From Heyndrickxia sporothermodurans (lineage in GTDB: Bacteria; Bacillota; Bacilli; Bacillales; Bacillaceae_C), in the NCBI RefSeq assembly GCF_016785185.1, contig NZ_JAEKDY010000104.1: DNA of 12,393 bases; one strand, given 5' to 3'. The notes under the pieces were generated by a model, which saw only the letters and a list, made by a program, of their open reading frames with translations, was not told the DNA's origin and ran no database searches. Of the stretch, positions 1 to 5,852 are shown piece after piece. Every line of letters starts with the position of its first letter. Position 1 is the first letter of the stretch. Made by a program: the position numbers and the translations under genes.

Positions 1-228
1 ATTTATATGCGTTGTTTGAATGGGGGCTTACTGGTCAACTACCATTATACAAGATTTGGGGAGGTACTTCTTTTTTTATCTCTTAAACCCCTTGATACAC
101 AAGGGCTAAGAATTATGAAATTCATTCGTTATATAAAAAATTTAGAAAAACCGTTAAAATCTTATTTTCATTCGTTTAATTGTGAACATCAAATTTCCAC
201 GAAGAATACTAGTGGCTGATAACAGAGC
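1..228 (+). other. Left-edge segment, possible tail of a truncated gene
   Basis: No complete gene is recognisable here. The third plus frame is open from the window edge to a TAA at 84-86. It would end in a hydrophobic, aromatic-rich tail (LYALFEWGL... then GGTSFFIS) that resembles the end of a small membrane protein cut by the window. A longer open frame at 7-219 encodes a 70-residue sequence with no ribosome binding site and no familiar composition, so I treat it as chance. Both readings are uncertain; sequence to the left would decide. Confidence 0.25.
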
Positions 229-256
229 AAAAAAATATCCAGTCATAGACTGGATA
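229..256 (-). terminator. Rho-independent terminator, minus strand
   Basis: A perfect 9-bp stem (TATCCAGTC at 236-244 with GACTGGATA at 248-256, loop ATA) is followed on the minus strand by seven U residues (A-run 229-235). The orientation suits transcripts from the right, possibly that of the acetyltransferase gene, although it lies about 325 bp past that gene's stop. On the plus strand the stem is followed by CAAAAAAG, so it is not a terminator in that direction. Confidence 0.7.
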
Positions 257-580
257 CAAAAAAGTTTTATAAAAATAGGGGATAAGAAAAGAAAAAATCT
301 TATAAGTACATTTTACACACTTTAAAGCGTTAATGCATGAGGATATTAGATTAATACTATTTACCCCTTTTTTATTTATATTTTGTACTAAAATTGTAAT
401 TGAGATAGTATCCTAATAAATACAGATGTTTTAGCTATACCTATATCAGTCCCAAAATGTTGAATCCTACTGAAATAAACTTTCTTCAACAATGGACATT
501 TCCCGCCTTCTTATATACAAAAGTGGATTATTTTACTTTATTTTGTTATTATATCATTTGTAGATTTGGAAAGTTTACTA
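257..580. other. AT-rich spacer without a supported gene
   Basis: No gene is supported. The plus frame at 457-669 lacks a ribosome binding site, overlaps the acetyltransferase gene and has no recognisable composition. The one regulatory-looking element is a plus-strand sigma-A-like pair, TTGTAC at 383-388 and TAGTAT at 406-411 with a 17-bp spacer. Nothing convincing lies downstream of it, so it may be chance in AT-rich DNA. Confidence 0.4.
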
Positions 581-1141
581 CTAAACTATTTTTGCATATA
601 TGCAAGTATCGCGTAATTCGTTGGTATCAGGAGATACGTCATCGTTTTTTAATATCCCTTCCAAAGTAAACCCTAATCTTTCCGGAATCGCTCTACTCTT
701 AACGTTTTTTTCATCGCACCTAATTTCAACTCTTCTTGCACCCAATTCATGGAAAGCAAAATCTGCAATACCCTTAACCGCTTCTGTCATATACCCTTTT
801 CCACTAAAACGGCTATCAATCCAATATCCTATTTCAAACTTTGGAATAGACCAATCTATTCTATGTAATCCGGAAGATGCAATAAATTCTCCAGTTTCCT
901 TTAAAAAGACTAATAATCTTAAGTCCTCTCTTTTTAAAAAGGATATATACGATGACCTTATATTTAATTCAACATCCTGTTCAGATTGTTCTTTTTGAGC
1001 GAATGGCATCCATGGTTTAAGCTCATTTATAGATGCTATAATAGCATCAAATACAACCTTTCCGTCTCCTGGTCTTGGCATTCGAATAACTAATCTTTCA
1101 GTTGAAAATTCTTCCGGAAACTCTTTAAGCATAGGGTTCAT
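581..1141 (-). CDS. GNAT family N-acetyltransferase, RimJ/RimL type
   Basis: This 186-residue cytoplasmic protein probably transfers an acetyl group from acetyl-CoA to an amine, in the branch that includes ribosomal-protein N-terminal acetyltransferases. Visible family marks are the N-terminal FSTERLVIRMPRPGD opening (residues 12-26), EIGYWID before the acetyl-CoA loop, the loop R111-F-S-G114-K-G116 followed by YMTEAV, and a C-terminal CDEKNVKSRAIPERLGF block ending in LRDTCIYAKI. The length is normal. The ATG at 1141 is preceded by GGAG with about 8 nt spacing. It appears monocistronic on the minus strand. The substrate cannot be read from the sequence; this branch includes many members acting on small molecules as well as on proteins. 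Confidence 0.85.
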   Translation of the reverse strand: MNPMLKEFPEEFSTERLVIRMPRPGDGKVVFDAIIASINELKPWMPFAQKEQSEQDVELNIRSSYISFLKREDLRLLVFLKETGEFIASSGLHRIDWSIPKFEIGYWIDSRFSGKGYMTEAVKGIADFAFHELGARRVEIRCDEKNVKSRAIPERLGFTLEGILKNDDVSPDTNELRDTCIYAKIV

Positions 1142-1279
1142 TCTATCAACTCCATTATTGAAATCTTCTTATTTTTCCGACGATACGCCTTTTAATCTTT
1201 AAAATCAATAAATCCAATTAATGAATCGTCTTATATTCATGTCGAAATTAAAAGACAAACTTACAAAATAGATTTTATT

Positions 1280-2047
1280 TTAATCTTGTGGATGAAAAGA
1301 TACACTAGCACTGGTTTCTATATTCTTATCATCAATTGTTAAAAATACCGTTCTCTTTTTCTCTTCCCACATTGTACTTTGTGTACTGTAATCATCGGAA
1401 TAATAAAATCCTTTCACCTTAATTTTTTCTTCCTTTTTAACTTTTTTAGCAAGAGAGTCGTGAATTCTACTCATTTCATTCCAACTATGATATTTTTTTC
1501 CTAAATCTAAGCTATACATAACCATTATCAATTTATTATTGTCAAATTGATATACTAAATTTGTATTGTATCCATACTTTTTAGTTTTATAAATAAGAAA
1601 CTCTTTATCTTTACTTATTAATTTTGCCTTTTCTACTTTCTTAACTTGTTTTTGTGAGTCTCCCCAATATGTTCCTCTTGTAGCATAAGGATGAACTTTT
1701 TTCATTTTATTAAGAATGCTTTTGGGAACTGCAGTGTATTTCACCGATTTAGTATTCATCTTTATATATTGACTTGAACCAATGTAGTAAGTTTTTTGTT
1801 TCTTATCAACTTTATAAACTCGATAAACACTCTTTGGTTTTACCTTCTTATAATATACAAGTTTCTTATTTTTCATCTTATAGATATTGGTATTTTTCTT
1901 AATATCTACTTTACCAATCTGATCTTTTTTCACTAGCATATTTCCCCAAATAACATTATGGTGTGCAAATGCTTGTTTTGATGAAGTACCTAGAAGAATT
2001 GATAGAACAAATAGTAATACGCCAAACGTCATTAATAATTTTTTCAT
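1280..2047 (-). CDS. Secreted Bacillus-type two-domain protein of unknown function
   Basis: A 255-residue exported protein. Residues 1-28 form a classic signal peptide: MKK, a hydrophobic core, then cleavage after AFA. Residues 31 to about 110 (WGNMLVKKDQIGKV, then NIYK, VYRVYKV and YYIG) resemble a domain I recall near the N-terminus of various exported Bacillus wall-associated proteins. Residues from about 123 (RGTYWGDSQKQVKKVE) onward match a second recurrent Bacillus extracellular module with the pattern WG-S-QVKK, YKTK, YNT-L-Y-F and YHSWNEM. The mature part is strongly lysine-rich, which fits cell-wall association. AGGAGG stands 11 nt before the ATG. No enzymatic motif is visible, and both domain matches are from memory of sequence style. 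Confidence 0.7.
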   Translation of the reverse strand: MKKLLMTFGVLLFVLSILLGTSSKQAFAHHNVIWGNMLVKKDQIGKVDIKKNTNIYKMKNKKLVYYKKVKPKSVYRVYKVDKKQKTYYIGSSQYIKMNTKSVKYTAVPKSILNKMKKVHPYATRGTYWGDSQKQVKKVEKAKLISKDKEFLIYKTKKYGYNTNLVYQFDNNKLIMVMYSLDLGKKYHSWNEMSRIHDSLAKKVKKEEKIKVKGFYYSDDYSTQSTMWEEKKRTVFLTIDDKNIETSASVSFHPQD

Positions 2048-2274
2048 TTACAATAATTCCTCCTTTACATAGTTCATTCGACACAGGAGAAAAGATCCCT
2101 CTAAAATTATGGATAAATTTTCATACTGCATTCCCCACTTGCTTTAACACATTCAATATCAGAGGCGAAACCCTGGACTAATGCCAAAAAAAACAATTAA
2201 ATTTGTTTTTGGTCAATATTTTCGTAAAAGGAAATAATTCAAGTGAGATAGAATACTAATATTAGGTGATGAAA

Positions 2275-2514
2275 ATGAAAAAAGTTAAAAGTAATATAGG
2301 GGCTGGCTAATAAAGAAGGATGAACACAATAGGGAATTTTTAAAAGACAGATATGGAAAATTACTTAATACAATATCAAATTGGTGTACCGGTAATAGTT
2401 TCCCTTCAGTACCGGAGCTTTATGATATTGCAGAGCTATTAAGTTAAAGTGGATGAACTATAAGAAAGGATTGTAGAAAAAACAACTGAAGATATTTTAA
2501 ATCAAGATATTTAA
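2275..2514 (+). pseudogene. XRE-family helix-turn-helix regulator, multiply broken
   Basis: Joining three frames rebuilds a small phage-repressor-like protein. The first frame reads MKKVKSNIG and stops at 2308. The second, from about 2304, gives WLIKKDEHNREFLKDRYGKL and then LLNTISNWCTGNSFPSVPEL, a standard XRE helix-turn-helix with the SNWCTG recognition-helix signature, stopping at 2445. The third, from 2443, reads VKVDEL, a TAA at 2461 where family members have Tyr, then ERIVEKTTEDILNQDI and a stop at 2512. So there are two frameshifts (near 2302 and 2442) and one nonsense codon. AGGTGA at 2264-2269 is a good ribosome binding site. It probably once repressed genes of an integrated element, and it lies close to a recombinase remnant. 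Several independent lesions make sequencing error unlikely. Confidence 0.8.
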
Positions 2515-2566
2515 GTTTTAGAACTTGATGAACCGAATAAAGTACATAAAATAAGGAGTAAGTATT

Positions 2567-2848
2567 ATGAATTTAAATTTTTTATCAGAATTAAGAAATA
2601 TTCGTATTACACTTGTTGTGCTGACAATTGTTTTAACCCTTTCAACATGTAGTAGGGACAATACTCAAAATATTAATAATGATTCTCAAGAAATATACCC
2701 CAAGTTTTCATCTACTAACATGATAGATTTTGGAAATGGTGACTTTGGAGTATTAACCAGTGAATCTGATTATGGAGATGATGTAATTCGTATTTATCAT
2801 TACGATAAAAAACAAATGAAGTTACATTTAAAAAGGAACAACCGCTAA
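2567..2848 (+). CDS. Small lipoprotein-like protein, probably frameshifted near its end
   Basis: This 93-residue ORF is preceded by AAGGAG (2553-2558). Its N-terminus has a hydrophobic stretch (ITLVVLTIVLTLSTC) ending in Cys, which looks like a lipoprotein signal, although Thr just before the Cys is unusual. Residues 40-85 are acidic and aromatic (FGNGDFGVLTSESDYGDD, then IRIYHYDKKQ). In the other frame after about 2823 the sequence reads TFKKEQPLIELQNNDE and stops at 2872-2874, directly against a long hairpin. A single missing T would join the two, giving about 101 residues. I do not recognise the family. It lies within a decayed stretch, so it may be a relic. Confidence 0.5.
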   Translation: MNLNFLSELRNIRITLVVLTIVLTLSTCSRDNTQNINNDSQEIYPKFSSTNMIDFGNGDFGVLTSESDYGDDVIRIYHYDKKQMKLHLKRNNR

Positions 2849-3166
2849 TTGAATTACAGAATAATGATGAATAATAATGCAGCCCTTCTCGATAAGAAGG
2901 GCTGCATTATACTCTTTAGCACCCCTGGTAAATGATCCTGTTGCAACAACATAACCACCAGCTGGATTATTAACTAATCTTTGACAATGGAGAAGATATT
3001 TCTTACAAATGTTAGTGGTAATATCTTGAACATTTAATATTTCATTTTCAGAACAATATTGTTGAAACTGTCCAAGAATATTTTTGCAGGCTTGAATAGT
3101 AGTAGATGATAAATTTTTAAATTCCTTATCATCTAAAAAATCTTGAATGGGAAATTTGATAAGCAT
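2828..3166 (-). pseudogene. Tyrosine recombinase N-terminal remnant joined to an Mrr-like fragment
   Basis: Residues 1-62 look like the SAM-like core-binding domain of a phage-type integrase: an IQDFLDDKEFKNLS opening, TTIQACKNILGQFQQYC, then DITTNICKKYLLHCQ. The whole catalytic domain (Arg, HxxR, Tyr) is missing. From residue 69 the reading changes to PAGGYVVATGSFTRGAKEY, which resembles the end of Mrr/HJR-type restriction nuclease domains, and it then runs through a long hairpin in frame. The ORF is therefore a chimera, most simply made by a deletion joining two genes. GAGGTGG stands 7 nt before the ATG. A gene this short cannot be an active recombinase. The integrase part is fairly secure; the Mrr part is inference. 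Confidence 0.65.
2874..2910. terminator. Perfect 16-bp hairpin, probable bidirectional terminator
   Basis: Arms 2874-2889 and 2895-2910 are exact reverse complements around a CGATA loop, with a GC-rich middle (GCAGCCCTTCT). The hairpin begins at the alternative stop codon of the lipoprotein-like ORF and lies inside the 3' part of the convergent recombinase remnant, so it would separate the two. Neither side has a long U-tract, so termination is likely but not certain. The stem is longer than most terminators. Confidence 0.5.
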
Positions 3167-3199
3167 AAAAAAACCACCTCAAATTATTTGTGAAGTGGT
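3167..3199 (-). terminator. Hairpin with U7 between tRNA-Val and the recombinase start
   Basis: On the minus strand ACCACTTCA (3191-3199) pairs with TGAGGTGGT (3173-3181) through nine pairs, one of them a wobble, followed by seven U (3167-3173). It fits a terminator for the tRNA transcript. It also contains the GAGGTGG ribosome binding site of the recombinase remnant, whose ATG begins at 3166 straight after the U-run. The same hairpin could therefore hide that site in a read-through transcript. Confidence 0.65.
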
Positions 3200-3286
3200 C
3201 TAGTCGTAGTGAAAGAATTTTATCTCCAACCACTACATTTTTAACTTTTTATAAATGGTATTCAACCCTTGATACGATTGGATTTA

Positions 3287-3359
3287 TGACCTGTGAGGGA
3301 CTTGAACCCCCGACCCCAACCCTGTCAAGGTTGTGCTCTCCCAACTGAGCTAACAGATC
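3287..3359 (-). tRNA. tRNA-Val (anticodon GAC)
   Basis: The reverse strand folds as a full cloverleaf. The acceptor stem GATCTGT pairs with ACAGGTC (one G-U), followed by discriminator A. The D-arm reads AGCTCAGTTGGGAGAGC. The anticodon arm is CAACC-TTGACAG-GGTTG with GAC at the centre. The T-arm contains GGTTCAAGTCC. CCA is not encoded. It reads the valine codon GUC. Its 3' end faces the recombinase remnant, the usual position for tRNA-targeted integrating elements. Confidence 0.95.
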
Positions 3360-3383
3360 GTAATATTATGTAGAACAATAATA

Positions 3384-3412
3384 AATATATTATGCTTCCT
3401 CTCTTCTGTCAA
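3384..3412 (-). promoter_or_regulatory. Sigma-A promoter of tRNA-Val
   Basis: On the minus strand a perfect -35 TTGACA (3407-3412) is followed after exactly 17 bp by TATATT (3384-3389). The predicted start is about 18 bp upstream of the tRNA 5' end. Near-consensus strength suits a stable RNA gene. Confidence 0.85.
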
Positions 3413-3494
3413 CTGTTTTTTTGTTATATAAAATTATTTTCCTTTTTAAGTAGTTCGAAGTAAAATTAAAAGTAAATAGATAGGAGGCAGCAAA

Positions 3495-4217
3495 TTGAGT
3501 ACACAAAAAAGCACGATTACAGAAATAATGTTTGAGAGTAAAGTATTAGGGGAAAATTTAACTGTCTTAGTTTATTTACCTGCCAATTACTCCCCACTGT
3601 ATAAATATAATTTATTAATTGCGCAAGATGGGAAAGATTATTTTCAACTAGGAAGAATAGCGCGAGTGGCGGATGAGTTGCTGGATAATGCAGAAATTGA
3701 AAACGTTATTATCGTGGGAATTCCGTATCAAAATGTCCATGATCGACGAAAGAAATATCATCCCGAAGGTGAGCAAAACGATGCCTATATTCGATTTTTA
3801 GCACATGAACTCGTTCCATTTTTGGATGAAAAATATCCTACATATCAAGTTGGGAATGGGAGAATCTTAATTGGAGATTCGCTTGGGGCGACCGTTTCAT
3901 TAATGACTGCTGTGAAATATCCAAATATTTTTGGAAAAGTTATTTTGCAATCGCCATTGGTCAATGATCAAGTGCTACAACTTGTGAAAAATCACCCAAA
4001 CCCCCATCTGTTAGATATTTATCATATTATTGGCAAGGGAGAAACCGAAGTTACCACTACAAATGGAACTATTCAAGATTTTTTAACACCAAACCGTGAA
4101 CTTCATGAATTATTTGAAGAAAAAGGTTTTCAAAACTTTTATGAGGAATTTGAAGGAAATCATACATGGAAGTTTTGGCAGCCCGATTTAAAAAGAGCGT
4201 TAAAACATGCATTATAG
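3495..4217 (+). CDS. yjcH: YjcH-type putative esterase, alpha/beta hydrolase (esterase D family)
   Basis: A 240-residue cytoplasmic alpha/beta hydrolase of the esterase D/enterochelin esterase-like group. The nucleophile elbow is G127-D-S129-L-G131. A histidine in GNH223TWKFW near the C-terminus is the likely catalytic base. The early LTVLVYLPANYSP and LIAQDGKDYF segments are typical of this family. The TTG start at 3495 is supported by AGGAGG at 3482-3487 with 7 nt spacing, and no better start is near. It precedes yjcG and yjcF on the same strand, as in Bacillus, but an 85-bp gap with its own promoter-like box suggests partly separate transcription. The physiological substrate is unknown. 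Confidence 0.85.
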   Translation: MSTQKSTITEIMFESKVLGENLTVLVYLPANYSPLYKYNLLIAQDGKDYFQLGRIARVADELLDNAEIENVIIVGIPYQNVHDRRKKYHPEGEQNDAYIRFLAHELVPFLDEKYPTYQVGNGRILIGDSLGATVSLMTAVKYPNIFGKVILQSPLVNDQVLQLVKNHPNPHLLDIYHIIGKGETEVTTTNGTIQDFLTPNRELHELFEEKGFQNFYEEFEGNHTWKFWQPDLKRALKHAL

Positions 4218-4235
4218 ACCGATATATAGTTTATT

Positions 4236-4265
4236 ATGTTAAATTTTCCGAAAAATTGTTATAAT
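4236..4265 (+). promoter_or_regulatory. Possible sigma-A promoter for yjcG-yjcF
   Basis: A perfect TATAAT lies at 4260-4265, 37 bp before the yjcG ATG. The -35 region at 17-18 bp distance (ATGTTA or TGTTAA) is a poor match, so the call rests on the -10 box and on the position in the gap after yjcH. Confidence 0.35.
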
Positions 4266-4302
4266 AATATTAATTAAGTATTTTTTAAGGAGGTAATAAC
4301 AA

Positions 4303-4815
4303 ATGAAATATGGTATTGTCATGTTTCCATCAAAGAAACTACAAGATCTTGTGAATTCCTACAGAAAAAGATATGATCCTCATTATGCGCTGATTCCTCC
4401 TCATATTACTCTAAAACATGTATTTGAATCTTCGGATGATGAAATTAAGACTGTTTCACGTAAACTTAATCAATTATCTAAACAGCATCATCCAATGAAG
4501 ATTCATGTATCAAAGGTTAGTACATTTCAACCTGTAAATAATACAATTTATTTCAAAGTCGAGCCGACACCAGAACTAGAACAATTAAACAAAGAATTGT
4601 ACAGTGAGCTACCTGGAGAAGAACCAGAGTATTCTTTTGTACCACATATTACCATTGGTCAAAAGTTATCAAATGACGAACATTCTGATATTTATGGACA
4701 GCTAAGTATGGTTGGAATCGAGCATGAAGAAGTGATCGACCGTTTTCACCTTTTATATCAACTTGAAAGTGGTCAATGGACCGTTTATGAAACATATCGC
4801 CTAGGAGAGGAATAA
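4303..4815 (+). CDS. yjcG: YjcG-type 2H phosphoesterase superfamily protein
   Basis: A 170-residue protein with the two HxT motifs that define 2H phosphoesterases: P-P-H34-I-T36 and V-P-H115-I-T117. The two histidines form the catalytic pair acting on 2',3'-cyclic or 2'-5' phosphodiester bonds in the superfamily, which includes RNA ligase/cyclic phosphodiesterase-type enzymes. Length and opening (MKYGIVMFPSKKLQDLVNSY) fit the Bacillus YjcG group. AAGGAGG precedes the ATG. The stop is 7 bp before the yjcF start and the yjcF ribosome binding site lies inside this gene's end, so the two are translationally coupled. The true substrate is not known from sequence; an RNA-related role is inference from the superfamily. 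Confidence 0.9.
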   Translation: MKYGIVMFPSKKLQDLVNSYRKRYDPHYALIPPHITLKHVFESSDDEIKTVSRKLNQLSKQHHPMKIHVSKVSTFQPVNNTIYFKVEPTPELEQLNKELYSELPGEEPEYSFVPHITIGQKLSNDEHSDIYGQLSMVGIEHEEVIDRFHLLYQLESGQWTVYETYRLGEE

Positions 4816-4822
4816 TTGCACA

Positions 4823-5245
4823 GTGAAAGTCATTCAAGTAGAAACAGAAGAACAGTTAAATGATGCATTTACTATTAGAAAAAAAGTCTTTGTCGAAGAA
4901 CAGCATGTCGATGTTGAGGAAGAAATTGATCAATACGAAGAAAATTCGGAGCATTTTGTTTTATATGATGAAAATAATGCGGCCGGAGCCGGGCGTTTCC
5001 GAATCCTTGATGGGAAGGGAAAGGTAGAACGAATATGTATTCTACCTGCATATCGTGGCAAAGGTGCCGGCAAAATAGTAATGGATGCAATTGAACAATA
5101 TGCAGCGCAGCAAGATGTTCACGTCTTAAAGCTTAATGCGCAAACACATGCCATCCCTTTTTATGAAAAATTAGGCTATAAAGTAATATCAGAAGAATTT
5201 ATGGATGCGGGAATTCCACATAAAACGATGGAAAAACGCATTTAA
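4823..5245 (+). CDS. yjcF: YjcF-type GNAT acetyltransferase
   Basis: A 140-residue single-domain GNAT enzyme. The acetyl-CoA loop is R78-G-K-G81-A-G83 within VERICILPAYRGKGAGK, and the C-terminal block has LNAQTHAIPFYEKLGYKVISEEF, followed by the typical DAGIPHKTMEK ending of this subgroup. The start is GTG at 4823; no ATG is available in frame, and GGAGAGG at 4804-4810 inside the end of yjcG serves as ribosome binding site. It is the last gene of the yjcG-yjcF pair and is closed by a strong terminator 2 bp after its stop. The substrate is unknown. Confidence 0.9.
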   Translation: MKVIQVETEEQLNDAFTIRKKVFVEEQHVDVEEEIDQYEENSEHFVLYDENNAAGAGRFRILDGKGKVERICILPAYRGKGAGKIVMDAIEQYAAQQDVHVLKLNAQTHAIPFYEKLGYKVISEEFMDAGIPHKTMEKRI

Positions 5246-5247
5246 TG

Positions 5248-5288
5248 AATGAGGGTATCAAAAGATGCCCTCATTTTATTTTTCTTTT
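5248..5288 (+). terminator. Rho-independent terminator after yjcF
   Basis: A 12-bp stem with one wobble (AATGAGGGTATC at 5248-5259 with GATGCCCTCATT at 5264-5275, loop AAAA) is followed by a long U-rich tract. It ends the yjcG-yjcF transcript and isolates it from the next gene. Confidence 0.9.
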
Positions 5289-5334
5289 ATAAAAGAACCT
5301 TCTTTAGGAAAACTTACTACTGAAGGAGGATATT

Positions 5335-5712
5335 ATGAAACTGTTTATTGAATACATACTAGATGAATTGGAACAAATTGGATTAAATAATAATTATCGT
5401 GTTTCTCTTTCCTCTTCAACAAATGAGGAAAATTATGTACGAGGTGTTATGCAATATTTTGATCAATACTTCGATATACATTTTATTATTATTTTTAGTC
5501 ATCCCGAAGAAAATCCAAATTTAAATTATATTTTTTGGATTCTAGACCAAGAAGGCAACAAAAGTTTAATTAATGGCTCAGAGAAAAAAGAGAAAAAAAC
5601 TGACATCATAAAAGAAAAGGCACTAAAAGAAATAAAAATCAACTTAACCGAAGGAGAAGATATTCGCTACCTACTGGAAGAAATCAATCAAATCGTAAAA
5701 GGAAATGTATAA
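5335..5712 (+). CDS. Uncharacterised 125-residue protein
   Basis: I do not recognise this family. AGGAGG stands about 5 nt before the ATG, and the gene is framed by terminators on both sides, so it is a convincing single-gene unit. The protein has no signal peptide and no clear membrane helix, although residues 47-55 (DIHFIIIFS) and YIFWILDQEG look like buried beta strands. The second half is charged (SEKKEKKTDIIKEKALKEI) and ends in a predicted helix (IRYLLEEINQIVKG). A small soluble alpha/beta protein is the most that can be said. No catalytic motif is visible. Confidence 0.75.
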   Translation: MKLFIEYILDELEQIGLNNNYRVSLSSSTNEENYVRGVMQYFDQYFDIHFIIIFSHPEENPNLNYIFWILDQEGNKSLINGSEKKEKKTDIIKEKALKEIKINLTEGEDIRYLLEEINQIVKGNV

Positions 5713-5735
5713 AAACCAGTTTACTGGTTTTTTTT
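5711..5735 (+). terminator. Rho-independent terminator after the 125-residue gene
   Basis: AAAAACCAG (5711-5719) pairs with CTGGTTTTT (5724-5732) around a TTTA loop and the U-run continues to 5735. It overlaps the stop codon of the preceding gene and isolates it from the ABC transporter operon. Confidence 0.85.
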
Positions 5736-5852
5736 GTTGCCTCAATTACTTTTCTCTCCCAACAAACTTTTAAAATTCAGGTACCTAATTATCGCTTTAA
5801 CATATGTTATATTGAACAATTTGCCTAGGCATTAGCACAATGAAAGGATGCG

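Noticed and set aside
457..669. Plus-strand 70-residue open frame
   Set aside because: No ribosome binding site, overlaps the 3' end of a well supported minus-strand acetyltransferase and has no recognisable composition.
600..998. Plus-strand 132-residue open frame
   Set aside because: Shadow of the acetyltransferase gene on the opposite strand.
1963..2181. Plus-strand 72-residue open frame over the signal peptide of the secreted protein
   Set aside because: Antisense overlap, no ribosome binding site and no domain-like sequence.
2182..2220. A-run and T-run symmetry (CCAAAAA to TTTTTGG) as terminator or operator
   Set aside because: Symmetry is imperfect and almost entirely A/T, which is common by chance in this DNA, and no gene ends just before it.
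88..3275. Ten-base direct repeat CCCTTGATAC at 89-98 and 3266-3275, the second close to the tRNA-Val 3' end, considered as att sites
   Set aside because: Dozens of 10-base repeats are expected by chance in 12 kb, neither copy overlaps the tRNA sequence, and no tRNA-tail duplicate is found near the left copy.
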